Below, piece by piece: positions 7,935-15,936 of a stretch of 64,000 bases of DNA (positions within the stretch are counted from its first letter, which is position 1; each line of letters opens with the position of its first letter). The DNA comes from Pontibacter ummariensis (GTDB lineage: Bacteria > Bacteroidota > Bacteroidia > Cytophagales > Hymenobacteraceae), in NCBI RefSeq assembly GCF_900188175.1, contig NZ_FZOQ01000002.1:372001-436000 (forward strand). Reading direction: 5' to 3'. The notes below the pieces were generated by a model that saw only the letters and a list, made by a program, of their open reading frames with translations, was not told where the DNA came from and ran no database searches. A program made the position numbers and the translations under genes.

Positions 7935-9341
7935 TCAGCTAACTAATATTTGTTGATTAAAGTTCAGCAGGTAAAGCTCTTCTGATGAGCGGGTAAGGGC
8001 TGTGTACAGCCAACGGGCAAACTCCTCATTCACCATATCCTCTTTCAGAAAGCCCTGGTCCACGAACACGGCCTGCCACTGGCCACCCTGTGCTTTATGG
8101 CAGGTAAGGGCATAGGCAAACTTTACCTGCAAGGCATTCAGGTAAGGGTTTTTCTTCAGTTCCTTGTTACGGTCGCGCTTGGTCTTTATGTCCAGGTAGT
8201 CCTGCAGTACTTCTTCGTACAATTTCTTGTTTTGGTCTGCCGGTAAAGCGGGTGCATCAGAATACAGGGTATCCAGCATGATCTTCATTTCCTCTTCGGG
8301 CGCATCCGGGTAATCTACAAAGCGTAAGCGCACATCCGCAAAACGAAAACCATACATCTCTTCATAGCGGACGATTTTTGTGATCTCCACAAAGTCACCA
8401 TTCGCCATAAAGCCGATGTCCGAATCCTTGGGCAACCAGAAGTAATTGTTGCGCACCACCATCAGGTAGTCCCCCACCCCAATTTCATCCTCCGCGAAAA
8501 AAATGGATCTGCGGATGTGCTGGTTGTAAAGGTTTGCCGACTTGTTGGAGCGGCAGATGACGATGGTGTTCTCAATGCCGAACTTGTCGTAGGCGTAGCG
8601 CAAGCCGTCCTCCAGCTTCTCTCCTGTCATTTTGTAGATATCGCGCCAGCCCTTGGTAAAGAGCTTTATCTCCAGGCGCTCCTGCCGCATCTGGTCGCGC
8701 AGCTGGGTAGCGTTCATGAGGATACCCGATGCCTCTGCCTGCCGCATAACCTGCCGCAGCTCAATCTCCTGCACCTGGCACCGGAAATTCTGCTTCAGGT
8801 AGTTCGCGTCCAGGGACGGGCTCACGACCTGCCCCACGGGTGGGAGCTGCGCCGTATCCCCGATTAACAGTAACTTATTGTGCTTTTTATCAAACACAAA
8901 GCTCATCAGGTCCTGCAACAAGCCATTCTCCCCAAAACCACTTTCATCCGATATCATGGAGGCCTCATCCACTATGTAAACCGTGTGGTCCGACTTGTTT
9001 GGCTGCCGGGTAAAAGAAAGCCCCTCGGAAAATGGATTGGCCGTTTGGCGGTAGATCTTTTTATGGATCGTGAAGGCTGGATGGCCACTGTAACTAGCCA
9101 TTACTTTGGCCGCACGGCCCGTTGGCGCTAACAGCACGTACTTGTACCCAAAGCTGTTCAGGATTTTCACCAGCGAGGTAACCACTGTGGTTTTACCGGT
9201 GCCGGCATACCCCTTGAGCAAGAACACCTGGCGCTCCTCCTGTTTGGACACAATAAACTCATCCAGCTTGGCAAACAGCCGGGCCTGGTCCTCCGTGGGC
9301 TCGAAGGGGAAACTATTTCGTAAGGCTTCTACTGGACGCAT
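7935..9341 (-). CDS. RecD-like superfamily 1B ATP-dependent DNA helicase
   Basis: A 468-residue helicase with Walker A GYAGTGKTT at residues 44-52, Walker B/DEAD-like VDEASM near 125, a Gln-containing motif III (GDTAQLPPVG), motif IV-type ICRSN and a C-terminal UvrD_C_2 region ending in TCHKAQGGQW and YTALTRS. These are the marks of the RecD/Dda/Pif1 5'-3' family. It lacks the RecD N-terminal domain of RecBCD and the HhH domain of RecD2, and no recB or recC is adjacent, so it is best read as the stand-alone Bacteroidota RecD/Dda-like form. Probable role is DNA repair or replication restart. Confidence 0.88.
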   Translation of the reverse strand: MRPVEALRNSFPFEPTEDQARLFAKLDEFIVSKQEERQVFLLKGYAGTGKTTVVTSLVKILNSFGYKYVLLAPTGRAAKVMASYSGHPAFTIHKKIYRQTANPFSEGLSFTRQPNKSDHTVYIVDEASMISDESGFGENGLLQDLMSFVFDKKHNKLLLIGDTAQLPPVGQVVSPSLDANYLKQNFRCQVQEIELRQVMRQAEASGILMNATQLRDQMRQERLEIKLFTKGWRDIYKMTGEKLEDGLRYAYDKFGIENTIVICRSNKSANLYNQHIRRSIFFAEDEIGVGDYLMVVRNNYFWLPKDSDIGFMANGDFVEITKIVRYEEMYGFRFADVRLRFVDYPDAPEEEMKIMLDTLYSDAPALPADQNKKLYEEVLQDYLDIKTKRDRNKELKKNPYLNALQVKFAYALTCHKAQGGQWQAVFVDQGFLKEDMVNEEFARWLYTALTRSSEELYLLNFNQQILVS

Positions 9342-9412
9342 GGTTTGTAAATAGGTAAGATATAGAGAGGACCGGGAATGGAACAGGAACTGTTAATTCT
9401 GTATGGCTCATT

Positions 9413-9880
9413 TTAACTCTCCCGCTTCGCTCTGTTCTTAATGTCTTCGGGTGTAATGGTGGCCATGGTGGTACTGGCCTTGGCAATCAGCAAAGGTTCT
9501 TCCGTTTCCTGTTGTACGTATACTTCCGCCTCGCAGAAATTCAGCTTCTTGCCCGGCTTTACTACATAGCCCTTGGCCAGCAGCTTAGCACCCACGCCCG
9601 GGTGGAAATAGGAAACCTTGATCTCGGCTGTCACCACATGATGGTCTTTCGGCACCAGGCTGACGGCTGCAAAACCAGCCACTATGTCAGCCAGGGTGGC
9701 GATAACGCCCCCATGGGTAAAACCTTTGTGCTGCCGGTGCTTCTGTTCCAGTATTAATTCGCCTTCTATCCTACCTACTTCTATCTTTGTCACGTTAAAG
9801 CCCATAAGCTTCATGAATTCCTGCCGTTGGAGCTTTTCGCGTATGTCTTGTTCGAAGTCCGGATTATGCGTTTGTATCAT
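9413..9880 (-). CDS. PaaI-type hotdog-fold thioesterase
   Basis: A 155-residue hotdog-fold protein. The family signature (KGFTHGGVIATLADIVAGFAA, about 52-72) includes the HGG motif and the catalytic Asp. AEIKVSYFHPG follows. PaaI-like enzymes cleave acyl- or phenylacetyl-CoA esters; the substrate here cannot be told, since no phenylacetate genes are near. It is divergent from a Nudix gene with only 38 bp between starts, so the two share a short promoter region. The helicase gene downstream, on the same strand, is 71 bp away. Confidence 0.85.
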   Translation of the reverse strand: MIQTHNPDFEQDIREKLQRQEFMKLMGFNVTKIEVGRIEGELILEQKHRQHKGFTHGGVIATLADIVAGFAAVSLVPKDHHVVTAEIKVSYFHPGVGAKLLAKGYVVKPGKKLNFCEAEVYVQQETEEPLLIAKASTTMATITPEDIKNRAKRES

Positions 9881-9918
9881 TTTGTAAATTTACAACCCTA
9901 TAAACTCGTTCCCAAACC

Positions 9919-10404
9919 ATGGCCAAACTAAACCCTGATGCCGCCGCTTATGCCGACAGGCTCCGTGTGCGGGCATGCGGTATTTGCATTCAAAATGAGA
10001 AGTTATTACTTGTGCGCCACGGCAGCACGGTAGACAACAGCGCCTTTTGGGCACCTCCGGGCGGCGGGGTGGACTACGGCGAAACACTGCACAGCTGCCT
10101 AAAGCGTGAGCTGGTAGAAGAGACGGGATTAAAAGTGGAGATAGGAAAGTTTCTTTTTACGAACGAATTCCTGCGCCCACCCTTGCACGCCCTTGAACTG
10201 TTTTTTGAGGTACACGTTACGGGCGGGAGTCTCTTCACCGGAGCAGACCCGGAAATGGGTACAGGCAAACAACTTTTGGAGGAGGTCGCCTGGCTGGCGC
10301 TACCTGAGATACAGGCTATTCCACAGCAAGACAAGCACAGGGCACTGCACTACCTGCTGTCCCTGGACGACTTGCTGGGGCTGGACCATTATTTTGTCGG
10401 TTAG
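9919..10404 (+). CDS. Nudix hydrolase
   Basis: A 161-residue single-domain Nudix protein. The box G-x5-E-x7-REUxEExGU is exact: GGVDYGE begins near residue 49 and RELVEETGL follows, giving the metal-binding glutamates. Nudix enzymes cleave nucleoside diphosphates linked to other groups. The N-terminal RVRACGICIQNEKLLLVRH and the short C-terminal helix resemble ADP-ribose or MutT-like members, but the substrate is undetermined. The gene is divergent from the thioesterase gene and 84 bp ahead of the DUF3822 gene. Confidence 0.92.
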   Translation: MAKLNPDAAAYADRLRVRACGICIQNEKLLLVRHGSTVDNSAFWAPPGGGVDYGETLHSCLKRELVEETGLKVEIGKFLFTNEFLRPPLHALELFFEVHVTGGSLFTGADPEMGTGKQLLEEVAWLALPEIQAIPQQDKHRALHYLLSLDDLLGLDHYFVG

Positions 10405-10488
10405 TATCGGTATTGCTGCCTTTTGCCACTTTTTTTTTATACTTGCAGGAGTACTGCAGTACACCTTTAATTCCAACCAACGCATACC

Positions 10489-11376
10489 TTGGACACCATT
10501 AACACGCATTTTCGCCTCTCCCATAAGATTGTGGACGAAGCCTTTGACCTGTCGCAAGCCACCCGTTGCAACCTGTACGTGTCGCTTAGCCAAAAGGCTA
10601 TGCGCTTGGCGGTGGCAGACGCGGAACGCAATAAGTTTCTGGTGCTCATAGATTATGAACTGATCACCGTATTCACCCCTTTGCAGGTGGCGGAGCAACT
10701 ACAGTTAATTGCGACTGAGAACCCGCTGTTGCAGGAAAAAAGCTGGAACACGATCAAGGTATCTTTCAGCAACCAACAGTTCACTTTGGTACCGGAAACG
10801 CTTTATGATCCGGCCCACCAGTCCGACTACCTGCGCTTACATGCTGACCTGAACCCGATCCAGGACCAGGTGCTCGCTTATCGCCACAGCACCATTGGGG
10901 CAATGAACATATTTGCGGTAGATGCGGCTTTGTTTCGTACCCTGCAGGACATCTTTTCTGGTCGCCCCATACAAATGCTTCATCAGACAAGCGCCCTCAT
11001 CCGGAGTGTTCTGCACCAGGGCAGCCTTAGCGCCAAACGCAACACCTGCATTTTTGTGGAGCGGGACTATGTCACCATTCTAGTGGTGGGCCAGAATGGG
11101 CTGGAGTTCTGTAATGTGTTTCAGTACCACACGCCAGAGGACTTTATCTACTACATTGTGTTCGTAATGCAGGAACAAAAGATGGACCCGGAGCAGGAAA
11201 CCATCACCGTATGGGGCGATATCACCCATGACTCATCCTTGTTCCATATGTTGCAAAGGTACATCCGCTATATTAAACTAGGCAAAAAACCAACGGATGT
11301 AGACTACAGCTATAAGTTCCATGACTTATTTGAGCACCGCTATTTTGAGCTCTACAGCCTGCACCTCTGCGAGTAA
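10489..11376 (+). CDS. DUF3822 family protein
   Basis: A 295-residue cytosolic protein of DUF3822, a Bacteroidota family with an actin-like (ASKHA) fold inferred for relatives. The start is TTG, chosen because family similarity (SHKIVDEAFDL) begins within ten residues and no ATG is suitably placed. Late features are RNTCIFVERDYVTILVVG and FIYYIVFVMQEQKM. In related genomes this gene is usually followed by rsmD and coaD (from memory); here coaD follows directly after 131 bp and rsmD is absent. Function unknown. Confidence 0.8.
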   Translation: MDTINTHFRLSHKIVDEAFDLSQATRCNLYVSLSQKAMRLAVADAERNKFLVLIDYELITVFTPLQVAEQLQLIATENPLLQEKSWNTIKVSFSNQQFTLVPETLYDPAHQSDYLRLHADLNPIQDQVLAYRHSTIGAMNIFAVDAALFRTLQDIFSGRPIQMLHQTSALIRSVLHQGSLSAKRNTCIFVERDYVTILVVGQNGLEFCNVFQYHTPEDFIYYIVFVMQEQKMDPEQETITVWGDITHDSSLFHMLQRYIRYIKLGKKPTDVDYSYKFHDLFEHRYFELYSLHLCE

Positions 11377-11507
11377 TGATTCGTTTTAATTAACTGACTT
11401 GTTTACTAACCGAACTGAGATTTTCCTTTGGTGAGGCTTGTAACTTTCAGGCATCCACAGTCTGTTTCACATTTACAATTTCAAACATCACTCTTTAAAA
11501 TTCAGGT

Positions 11508-11987
11508 ATGAAAAGAATTGCTTTGTTCCCCGGCTCTTTCGACCCATTTACAAACGGCCATTATGACGTGGTGATGCGGGGGGCAAAGCTGTTTGATGAA
11601 GTGATTGTGGCTATCGGCAATAACAGCAGCAAGCAGCGCTATATCCCCGTAGAAAAGATGTATGAAGTGATGACGCGGCTGTTTGAGGGGCACCCAAACA
11701 TAAGTGTACAAACCTTTAAGGGACTAACGGCCGAGTTTGCCCGGGAGGTAGGCGCGCAGTTTCTGTTGCGGGGGCTCCGAAACACTACGGACTTTGAGTA
11801 CGAGAACACCATTGCACAGGCCAACAGGCACGTGAACCACGACCTGGAGAGTGTTTTCCTGATTACCTCCCCGCAGTTGGCTGCCATCAGCTCTTCTATT
11901 ATCCGGGAGATTCACCGCTTCGGCGGCAACGTGGACCAGTTTATACCTTTCCAGTTTTCAGAGATTGCAGATAGTGCCTTACAATAA
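11508..11987 (+). CDS. coaD: Phosphopantetheine adenylyltransferase
   Basis: A 159-residue nucleotidyltransferase for the fourth step of coenzyme A synthesis: 4'-phosphopantetheine plus ATP gives dephospho-CoA and pyrophosphate. It has the HxGH-type motif as TNGH (residues 15-18) after the FPGSFDPF loop, the RGLRNTTDFEYE substrate loop, and the C-terminal ISSSIIREI nucleotide-binding motif. Length is standard. Its last 47 bp overlap the tail of a convergent Nudix gene, so neither can have a hairpin of its own in the gap. Confidence 0.96.
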   Translation: MKRIALFPGSFDPFTNGHYDVVMRGAKLFDEVIVAIGNNSSKQRYIPVEKMYEVMTRLFEGHPNISVQTFKGLTAEFAREVGAQFLLRGLRNTTDFEYENTIAQANRHVNHDLESVFLITSPQLAAISSSIIREIHRFGGNVDQFIPFQFSEIADSALQ

Positions 11988-12621
11988 AGGCAATGGATGT
12001 ATAGGCCTTCGGTAACACCTCTATGACCTCTTCCGGGGCCATCCAACGCACTTCCTCTATAAACTCCTCTGCCTGTGGCTTCATTAAGCTGTCGTCTGTG
12101 CAATGCATCAGGTACCAGCTGGTCTTCTTCAGGATCTTTTTGCCTTTAAAGGCATAAGAGTGCCAGGTCTTGGGCAGCTTGCTTACCACCTCTACCTGTA
12201 TGTTACACTCCTCTTCTACCTCCCGCAAGGCACCGCTCTCAACCTTCTCTTTTTTCTCCAGCTTCCCTTTAGGCAGGTCCCAAACCCCCATGCGGTAAAT
12301 CATCAGGATCTTTCCATCTTTCAGTACTAACCCTCCTGCTGCTTTTACAATCTTAAACTGGTCCTTCAGGTGCTCGATCAGCTTTTTCTTCTTGTCTGTC
12401 ACCAGCGTAAGCGACTTCAGCTTCTTTAGCTTTTTGACCTCCATCAGTCGCACGATCCGGTCAATTAACAAGGCACCGGCATCTTTTATCAGCACATCCC
12501 CTACCAGGTCTTTAGACGTGAAATGATCGGAAGCCTTGAGAATTAAGTCGTACTCATGCTTGTACACCTTCTCGGTGGCTTTTTTCAGGATCAGGGGGAT
12601 ATCGTTAATGAAAACGTTCAT
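11941..12621 (-). CDS. Nudix hydrolase with N-terminal extension
   Basis: A 226-residue protein from ATG at 12621, preferred over an upstream ATG at 12702 because conserved MNVFINDIPL starts here. About 85 lysine-rich helical residues precede a Nudix domain (AAGGLVLKDGKILMIYR, then GVWDLPKGKLEKKE and ALREVEEEC). The box is the diadenosine polyphosphate/ADP-ribose type, G-x5-E with REVxEEC. Substrate is not known. The gene runs convergently into coaD with a 47-bp coding overlap and starts 110 bp from divergent pyrE. Confidence 0.85.
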   Translation of the reverse strand: MNVFINDIPLILKKATEKVYKHEYDLILKASDHFTSKDLVGDVLIKDAGALLIDRIVRLMEVKKLKKLKSLTLVTDKKKKLIEHLKDQFKIVKAAGGLVLKDGKILMIYRMGVWDLPKGKLEKKEKVESGALREVEEECNIQVEVVSKLPKTWHSYAFKGKKILKKTSWYLMHCTDDSLMKPQAEEFIEEVRWMAPEEVIEVLPKAYTSIAFIVRHYLQSLKTGKV

Positions 12622-12731
12622 ACGCTTAGGAGTACTGCTGATGAAGGCGAAAGATACACAAATGAATAAATAATTCACTCTAAAGAAAAAGCCCCGGCTC
12701 AAAAAGGAAGAATAATTATGTAATTTAGGGC

Positions 12732-13370
12732 ATGGATTCTAAGAGCACAGCACATCAGGTGGCCTCGTTTCTGCTAGAAACTGAGGCGGTAAAATTAAGA
12801 CCGGAGCAACCCTTTAAATGGAGTAGCGGCTGGAACTCCCCTATCTACTGCGATAACCGCGTAACACTCTCCTTCCCGCACATTCGCAGTTATATCAAGG
12901 AACAGTTAGCCGCCCTAGTAAAACAACGTTTTCCGGAGGCAGAAGCCATAGCAGGCGTAGCCACTGCAGGCATCGCGCAGGGAGCTCTTGTCGCTGAGCA
13001 ACTGGAGATGCCCTTTCTGTATGTACGCCCGGAGCCTAAGAAACACGGGATGGGAAACCAGATTGAGGGCCGTTTGCTAAAAGGCCAGAAAGTAGTGCTG
13101 GTAGAAGACCTGATCTCTACTGGTGGCAGTTCCTTAAAAGCAGCGGCCGCCGTGCAGGAAGCCGGTGCCGAAGTAATTGGCATGGTCGCCATCTTTACCT
13201 ATGGCTTTGCCCTAGCCGATGAAAACTTTAAAACCGCAGGTATTCCCCTGCACTGCCTGAGCAACTATAAGGCCTTGCTGGAGGCAGCTGCCGAGCAAGG
13301 ATACATTCAGGAGTCAGCTACGCAGGCCCTAAGCCAGTGGCGACAGTCCCCAGAAACTTGGGCGGTGTAG
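12732..13370 (+). CDS. pyrE: Orotate phosphoribosyltransferase
   Basis: A 212-residue type I phosphoribosyltransferase that converts orotate and PRPP to OMP in pyrimidine synthesis. The PRPP-binding signature VVLVEDLISTGGSS spans about residues 118-131, and the flexible-loop RPEPKKHGMGNQIEG is present just before it. N-terminal FKWSSGWNSPIYCDNR matches the orotate-site region. It is a single gene; the other pyrimidine genes are not nearby. It ends at a long hairpin. Confidence 0.95.
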   Translation: MDSKSTAHQVASFLLETEAVKLRPEQPFKWSSGWNSPIYCDNRVTLSFPHIRSYIKEQLAALVKQRFPEAEAIAGVATAGIAQGALVAEQLEMPFLYVRPEPKKHGMGNQIEGRLLKGQKVVLVEDLISTGGSSLKAAAAVQEAGAEVIGMVAIFTYGFALADENFKTAGIPLHCLSNYKALLEAAAEQGYIQESATQALSQWRQSPETWAV

Positions 13371-13373
13371 GGA

Positions 13374-13421
13374 TGGTTTGCTAAGAGGAAGAAGGAAAGC
13401 CTTCCTCCTCTTAGCAAACCA
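13374..13421. terminator. Long hairpin between pyrE and the glycosyltransferase gene
   Basis: A 22-bp stem (13374-13395 with 13400-13421, loop AAAG) with a single mismatched or wobble position. No long T-run follows on either strand. It sits between convergent genes. Confidence 0.75.
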
Positions 13422-13455
13422 CTGGTGCAAAGCTAAAAGAGTGACCTGTTTGCCT

Positions 13456-14601
13456 TTATGCCATTGTCCTCACTGATAAAAGCTGCTCGAGCTTATACTG
13501 TAGCTTTTTCAGATCGACAGACAAGTCTTCTCCCACATTTCCCCAGTGTGAGTTTCCTTGGTTTAGGCTTTCCTCTGTAATGCAGGAATATTGCAGGTCG
13601 AGCGCAGTGGACAAGTAGTAAAAGTAATTTGGCTTATAGCCACTGCTGAAAAACTCGAGTACCTTGGTACCAGGATCGCACCATAGCAGGTTAGTGAAGG
13701 CGGCTCCGTGAGGCCCTGCTACCACTGATGCATTCTGAAACAGAGAAATCTGTTCTGGTACACTGCGTGGTTGGTCTTCTACAATCCGGAAGCCGTACCG
13801 TAGCATTAAATTGCGTACCTCCTCCTCGTTTTTAACTTTTCGCCTACCCCTCCTCGTTAGATAAAGCTTTTCTTTAGGTTGGGCAAACTGTCTACCCTGA
13901 CAAAACCGCTCTCTCAGTAACCGGATGTCTCCTAGGCTGGGGCTCCAGCTAGGCTGGTTTGCTCCCACAATTACCCTTTCTGCGTACAAAGCCGTGTTCC
14001 ATAACCGCTTTGTATCAACAAGGGCTTGCTCGGATATCCCCAGCATGGTCATAAAGTCCTTTTCATAACAGGTTTGCAGGAGCGGGTAGCATACCTTTGC
14101 TTCTTTCCAGATGTCTTTCCCGTAAGTGGCTTCGACACGGCAAAGTTTTGCTACAACAAACATGACATAGTCATAATACCCGCCCCAAAAGTGTGCCCAG
14201 GGTGCTACTACTAGAGGATACCGGACTTTATTTCGCTTTATCGGGAAATCTAAAAGCCCTGCTGTACAGCCAAAGTCCAGGTCCGGGAGTACTTTTTCAT
14301 TAATCAGCACATTCCCTGATCTACAGACTTGTACATTGTGCCCGGTATTACTTCCTGCTAGCCAGATTCTGTCCGGATCAAAGCCCCGCAGCTCTTCCGC
14401 ATGTACAAGCTTGTTAAATGAACTATAAGCTGGCATATAAACCGAAGAAGCAGGACTTTCATAGGCCAAGCCTTTTTCGAGAAGTTTAAAAGTCTCAGGC
14501 TTCGTAAGGGGCTTTCGCCAGAGGCTTTCTGAAGCCCTGAGTAGTACTGATTTGCATTGGTTGCGACTGTTACCGATGAGCTGGTTGAGAGATTTCTTCA
14601 T
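13456..14601 (-). CDS. Glycosyltransferase family 61 protein
   Basis: A 381-residue protein from ATG at 14601 (an upstream ATG at 14631 is possible). The C-terminal half carries the GT61/DUF563 signature: KLYLTRRGRRK, FRIVEDQPRSVPEQISLF, then VVAGPHGAAFTNLLWCDPG and VLEFFSSGY. GT61 enzymes transfer sugars such as xylose in eukaryotes; in bacteria they are usually found in polysaccharide loci. Here it is solitary, with no polysaccharide genes beside it. It is somewhat richer in A and T than its neighbours, and a gene-poor gap with a truncated reading frame lies upstream, which suggests a recently shuffled accessory gene. Confidence 0.85.
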   Translation of the reverse strand: MKKSLNQLIGNSRNQCKSVLLRASESLWRKPLTKPETFKLLEKGLAYESPASSVYMPAYSSFNKLVHAEELRGFDPDRIWLAGSNTGHNVQVCRSGNVLINEKVLPDLDFGCTAGLLDFPIKRNKVRYPLVVAPWAHFWGGYYDYVMFVVAKLCRVEATYGKDIWKEAKVCYPLLQTCYEKDFMTMLGISEQALVDTKRLWNTALYAERVIVGANQPSWSPSLGDIRLLRERFCQGRQFAQPKEKLYLTRRGRRKVKNEEEVRNLMLRYGFRIVEDQPRSVPEQISLFQNASVVAGPHGAAFTNLLWCDPGTKVLEFFSSGYKPNYFYYLSTALDLQYSCITEESLNQGNSHWGNVGEDLSVDLKKLQYKLEQLLSVRTMA

Positions 14602-14631
14602 TAGACATAAACTTAGATATTGCTGTCTCAA

Positions 14632-15039
14632 ACATGTGAAGTAAACAAACAGGGCTGGTTCAGCTGGGGTAAGCCTGACCAGCTAAGCTGGCAAGACTTT
14701 GGAAGCCAGCGACTTTGCATTGTTTAAGTAAAGATGAATCGGCAACAGGGACTTCGCTGAAATGACTCCTTAAACGAGTAGTACCACATAAAATCAGGCC
14801 TCTTGCCAGCTGCATGACAAATAATCACATAACTTAATATTAACATTGTCCTATTACGAACACCTGTTTGTATAGTTATTATAATTTTGCACATAATTTT
14901 ACTTATGCCTTACAGTAAATTAAAAGAACAGGTGCAAGAGAAGGGGCTATATCGCTTTTAGAATGTTTTTATACCAACATTTGATGTCTTACATTAGTAT
15001 TGACAGCTGAACTTTAGAACCAAAAGAAGTAGACGTTAA
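14632..15039. other. 408-bp gap with a truncated reading frame
   Basis: No complete gene is seen. A TAATTTTG -7-type box (14882-14889) is followed by ATG at 14905 and 18 codons (MPYSKLKEQVQEKGLYRF) to a TAG at 14959. The peptide looks like the start of a longer protein. The rest is A+T-rich and shows no repeat or RNA structure that I can defend. Confidence 0.4.
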
Positions 15040-15537
15040 ATGAAAATAGGCCTCCTTTCCGATACGCATTCTTACCTAGACGACCAGATACTGCGCCTCC
15101 TCTCCGACAGGGACGAAATTTGGCATGCGGGCGACTTTGGAGTAGCAGAAGTGTCGGAGCGGTTGAGCGAACTAGCCCCGCTACGAGGGGTATATGGAAA
15201 CATCGACGGGCAGGATGTCCGAAGCCTGCACCCCAAAGTAGAGCGGTTTGTGGTAAATGGGCTGGACGTGCTGATGACACACATTGGAGGTTACCCGGGC
15301 AAATACCACCCGGATGTACGCCCGCTGATCAAGGAGAACCCGCCACAACTCTTTATCACCGGCCATTCGCACATTCTGAAGGTGATGACTGATAAGAACC
15401 TGAAAAACCTCTTGCACATCAACCCTGGGGCAGCAGGCAGGCACGGTTTTCATAAAGTGAGAACCATGGTGCGCTTTGCGATCGAGCATGGGCAGGTACA
15501 GGACCTTCAGGTGTTGGAGTTAGGTAAACGGGCATAA
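15040..15537 (+). CDS. YfcE/MJ0936-type metallophosphoesterase
   Basis: A 165-residue calcineurin-like phosphodiesterase. All metal ligands of the family are visible: SDTHSY (D8, H10), WHAGDFG, GNIDG, MTHIGG and the final TGHSH. Small enzymes of this type hydrolyse phosphodiesters such as bis-pNPP or 2',3'-cAMP; the natural substrate is unknown. The gene is monocistronic and faces the small basic protein gene tail to tail. Confidence 0.92.
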   Translation: MKIGLLSDTHSYLDDQILRLLSDRDEIWHAGDFGVAEVSERLSELAPLRGVYGNIDGQDVRSLHPKVERFVVNGLDVLMTHIGGYPGKYHPDVRPLIKENPPQLFITGHSHILKVMTDKNLKNLLHINPGAAGRHGFHKVRTMVRFAIEHGQVQDLQVLELGKRA

Positions 15538-15571
15538 AAAAAGTGTGCTTGCTGGGCAAACACACTCTGAA
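15535..15571 (-). terminator. Terminator reading on the minus strand
   Basis: An 11-bp stem with one mismatch (15542-15552 with 15556-15566) is followed on the minus strand by seven T residues (15535-15541). It lies about 80 bp after the stop of the small basic protein gene and right at the end of the phosphoesterase gene. Confidence 0.65.
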
Positions 15572-15646
15572 TTCTTCTTGTAAGCCGCCGCCATTTGCTG
15601 AACAGCAGCGGCAGGCAGATGGTCTTACGAACCGTAAAAAGAGCTA

Positions 15647-15859
15647 CTAAGCAGTTGTTTCGTCTTTCAGCTCGGCAGAAGAAGCTTCAGTGTTCTCTGC
15701 TTTCTTGTTTTTCGGTGCCTCACCGAACTGAGCTCTCAGTTCATCCATGTCAACGTTCTTGATAACAGGCGTTAAGAGCAGTTGCTTAATTCTTGCAATT
15801 CTGTTGTTTGCTCTTGCCTTATTCTTACGGTCTTTTCTTTTTAATCTAGTAACTCCCAT
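15647..15859 (-). CDS. Small basic conserved protein of Cytophagales
   Basis: A 70-residue protein from ATG at 15859; a longer frame starting nine codons upstream is less likely because the conserved part begins MGVTRLKRKDRKNKA. The N-terminal half is highly basic with Arg/Lys/Asn runs (RANNRIARIKQLL), and the C-terminal tail is acidic and low-complexity. I recall close relatives across Cytophagales annotated as hypothetical. The basic head suggests nucleic acid or ribosome binding, an inference only. A TAnnTTTG box (TACTTTTG, minus strand 15891-15884) lies 25 bp upstream. Confidence 0.75.
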   Translation of the reverse strand: MGVTRLKRKDRKNKARANNRIARIKQLLLTPVIKNVDMDELRAQFGEAPKNKKAENTEASSAELKDETTA

Positions 15860-15936
15860 CGTTGCAATATTTAATTTGAACGGCAAAAGTAAGTTATTAA
15901 TTTTACAAAGTAAAGTATTTCCAGAATCAAATTGAC

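Noticed and set aside
10451-10462. 12-bp palindrome GTACTGCAGTAC before the DUF3822 gene
   Set aside because: Perfect, but short and single; nothing else supports an operator.
10193-10651. 152-codon open frame across the Nudix/DUF3822 junction
   Set aside because: Trp/Cys/Arg-rich translation overlapping two real genes out of frame.
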